Of a stretch of DNA of 6,327 nt, positions 4,808 through 6,327 are shown piece by piece. How positions within the stretch are numbered: position 1 is the first letter of the stretch; every line of letters starts with the position of its first letter. Origin of the DNA: an uncultured Bacillota bacterium (lineage in GTDB: Bacteria > Bacillota > Clostridia > Oscillospirales > Oscillospiraceae); contig CALACZ010000003.1 in the NCBI GenBank assembly GCA_937890735.1, positions 1 through 6,327 on the forward strand, read 5' to 3'. The translations under genes and the position numbers were made by a program. The notes beneath the pieces are model-generated. The model made no database searches. It was given only the letters and a program-made list of their open reading frames with translations, and was not told where the DNA came from.

Positions 4808-5089
4808 GTTACCCCACATTACCCCTCACCCCGAAAATGGGGTAACTGGAAAATGTCAGGTAGAATGGGCATATATTATATATGTTACCCCTGTTACCCC
4901 TGTTACCCCTATATTCTCGTATACGCGCGTACATTTTTTATGTTTATCTCAAAAAAATTTTTTCTCACGCGTATATAGCATATAAAATCGCAAAATTGGG
5001 GTAACGGGGTAACAACACCCGATTTTGTCAGGTTTTACGGGCACTTTTCTGTTACCCCGGCGGGGTAATGGGCTGGTAACCGGGGTAAC
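4808..5089. other. Probable replication origin: GTTACCCC iterons flanking an AT-rich core
   Basis: The heptamer TTACCCC or its complement GGGGTAA occurs 11 times in 282 bases. Left group: 4809, 4819, 4839 (inverted), and three perfect 9-base tandem repeats TGTTACCCC at 4883-4909. Right group: two tandem GGGGTAAC at 4998-5013, an inverted pair GTTACCCC/GGGGTAAT at 5051-5069, and 5082-5089, with a partial GGTAAC at 5075. Between them, 4910-4997 is AT-rich, with a central A7T6 run (4951-4963) and an inverted repeat TATACGCG/CGCGTATA (4920-4927 and 4968-4975). A 10-base stem, 4991-5000 with 5018-5027, encloses the right tandem pair. Inverted iteron groups around an AT-rich melting region are the layout of iteron origins such as those just downstream of rep in staphylococcal pathogenicity islands. 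The adjacent DUF927 ATPase is the natural partner. No good gene or promoter is seen in the stretch 4791-5147. Confidence 0.75.
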
Positions 5090-5147
5090 CGCAAAATAAA
5101 GATGCACAATATACGCCCGAAAAGTTGCTGATAATTTGTGATTTCGT

Positions 5148-6327
5148 CTAAAATGTCAGTCTGCCCTCGCCGTTGGGACCCTCGTAAAGGCAGACGCATT
5201 TCGCGAGTGCGCCGTGCACCCGAACGGGAATAGTGTTCTTCTCGCCGATCCGGATATGCCCATGGTCGCGTGCCCACGACAGGAATGCCTTATAATTAAA
5301 CCCGGCGTCCGCCATGATCCGGGACAGCACCGTGCCGATGATGGCGATAAAGGGCTTGCCGTCCGAAATGTCCTTGTATTCGCCCCAGACTTCCCGCATA
5401 GGCATCCCGTCTTCGGCGACGAACTTCGACCGGTTTTCGGCGATTGTGCCGTAAAGCCACTCGAGCGCCCGCTGATTGACGTCGACGTCCTGCTTGGTCG
5501 GGAGATATTTCGCAACGTCGGTCGCCGACAGGCTCGTGCCGGTGTGCCAGATTAAAAGCTCCGCGAGAGCGTCCGCCGTGAGGATCAGTGACGCGGAGAG
5601 CGCGAGCTTTTCGGTAGTCGCTGACGCCTCGAACGCCGTGCGGTACTCTTCCTGCACCTTCTTCGCTGCTTCGAGCACCTGCGGCGTGAGCCCTTCGACG
5701 AATTCTTTCCCCGCGAACCCCCAGTTGTGGGACAGCGTGTCGGAAAGTCCGCGATAGTCGCTCAGAAGCCGCTCGTCGCCGCACGAGATTTCGATGACGC
5801 GGTTCATAGCGCCCGCGCCGGAAGAGTCGCTTGAAATGGGCATTTCTCCGGTGGTGATGATGGTGTTCTGCCAGGATTTGATCTGCTGGAAAGACCCGTC
5901 TTTCGACCCGCGCGAGCGTCCCTGACCTTCGGCGAGCATGTAGATTATGTCGTCAAAGTCGCGGCGATTCTTCACGACTTGCAGCTCGTCCACGCAGAGG
6001 GGAGCGGAGTTGAAGAACCCCGCGGCGGTCTCCAGCCCGACGAAAGTCGAGTTGAAGTTGCGCACATACCCCTCCGACGAGTTGGGCGACGCCCAGACGG
6101 ACGCGGCGAGCTTTAACAGCATAGTCTTACCGTTCCCGGCTCTGCCCCAGACGTGCACGAAGAACGGCAGCGCGTGAAGCGGCGCGACGAGCACGGACGC
6201 GAGGGAGGCAGCAAGTACGATCCGCGCGATGGTGCTCTCGTTGCGGGCTTTCGAGGCGGCTTCGAACCACGCTTCGCGGTCTCCGTTCGGGTGGAAAGAG
6301 TCGAACACAGCCCTGAATCCGGGTGCG
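5148..6327 (-). CDS. DUF927-family P-loop ATPase/helicase of a replication module (C-terminal part)
   Basis: This gene runs off the right edge; 393 codons remain and the frame is open to 6327, so the GTG at 6308 is not taken as the start. The protein shows a Walker A motif GRAGNGKT (6146-6123), a Walker B motif LCVDEL (5999-5982), and a TGE-MP stretch typical of a sensor region about 40 residues later (near 5850-5830). Between them, NFNSTFVGLETAAGFFNSAP is the DUF927 signature. The C-terminal 60 residues (YKAFLSWARDHGHI... VRVHGALAKC) form the usual small end domain. DUF927 proteins are found in phages, plasmids and phage satellites, often fused to or beside a primase, and probably unwind DNA at the element's origin. 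The iteron cluster begins 59 bases after the stop codon, so the protein likely acts there. The missing N-terminus may carry a primase or zinc-finger part. Confidence 0.85.
   Translation of the reverse strand, partial: APGFRAVFDSFHPNGDREAWFEAASKARNESTIARIVLAASLASVLVAPLHALPFFVHVWGRAGNGKTMLLKLAASVWASPNSSEGYVRNFNSTFVGLETAAGFFNSAPLCVDELQVVKNRRDFDDIIYMLAEGQGRSRGSKDGSFQQIKSWQNTIITTGEMPISSDSSGAGAMNRVIEISCGDERLLSDYRGLSDTLSHNWGFAGKEFVEGLTPQVLEAAKKVQEEYRTAFEASATTEKLALSASLILTADALAELLIWHTGTSLSATDVAKYLPTKQDVDVNQRALEWLYGTIAENRSKFVAEDGMPMREVWGEYKDISDGKPFIAIIGTVLSRIMADAGFNYKAFLSWARDHGHIRIGEKNTIPVRVHGALAKCVCLYEGPNGEGRLTF

Noticed and set aside
4875..4880. TATAAT on the minus strand as a -10 box for the TerS-like gene
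   Set aside because: No acceptable -35 hexamer is found 16-18 bases upstream, and the box sits in an AT-rich tract next to the iterons.
4748..4985. Plus-strand frames reading repeated Cys-Tyr-Pro or Val-Thr-Pro
   Set aside because: These periodic residues are just the translated 9-base TGTTACCCC iterons, with no ribosome binding site or protein-like context.

Overview
The window is bacterial and looks like part of an integrated mobile element of a Firmicutes host, most likely a GC-rich Clostridia/Oscillospiraceae-type gut bacterium. This is inferred from the gene families, the near-consensus sigma-A promoters, the strong AGGAGG-type ribosome binding sites and the high GC of the coding regions. 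No rRNA, tRNA or Cas gene is visible.

Layout, left to right. (1) Minus strand, 1-970: a short serine site-specific recombinase (55-822) with a perfect promoter at 942-970, followed by the first 8 codons of another gene running off the left edge. (2) Divergent control region, 823-1272: two back-to-back perfect promoters whose spacers carry the same motif (AAATGCGAWT), with a third copy between them, suggesting one regulator controls both arms. (3) Plus-strand operon, 1273-3142: four tightly packed genes for uncharacterised proteins (264, 90, 79 and 170 aa). (4) A self-contained cassette, 3148-3295: strong promoter, 22-aa single-helix hydrophobic peptide and intrinsic terminator, resembling a type I toxin gene. 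A second terminator follows. (5) A gene-poor stretch, 3340-3970: a GC-rich array of CTCGAG(AGGG) motifs, a third plus-strand terminator, and a cluster of GATAGTCGC repeats. (6) Minus strand, 3978-6327: a primase/helicase-type DUF927 ATPase (partial at the right edge), an iteron-rich probable replication origin (4808-5089) and a phage terminase small-subunit-like gene (3978-4790).

Taken together, the order Rep-like ATPase, iterons flanking an AT-rich core, TerS, with no large terminase downstream, plus a recombinase at one side, is the arrangement expected of a phage satellite (PICI/SaPI-like element) that replicates itself and redirects a helper phage's packaging. A degenerate or rearranged prophage remains possible, because only 6.3 kb is visible. 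The ATAGTCGCT repeats clustered in and just beyond the TerS-like gene are a candidate packaging (pac/cos-type) recognition site. Family assignments come from reading motifs, not from database searches.
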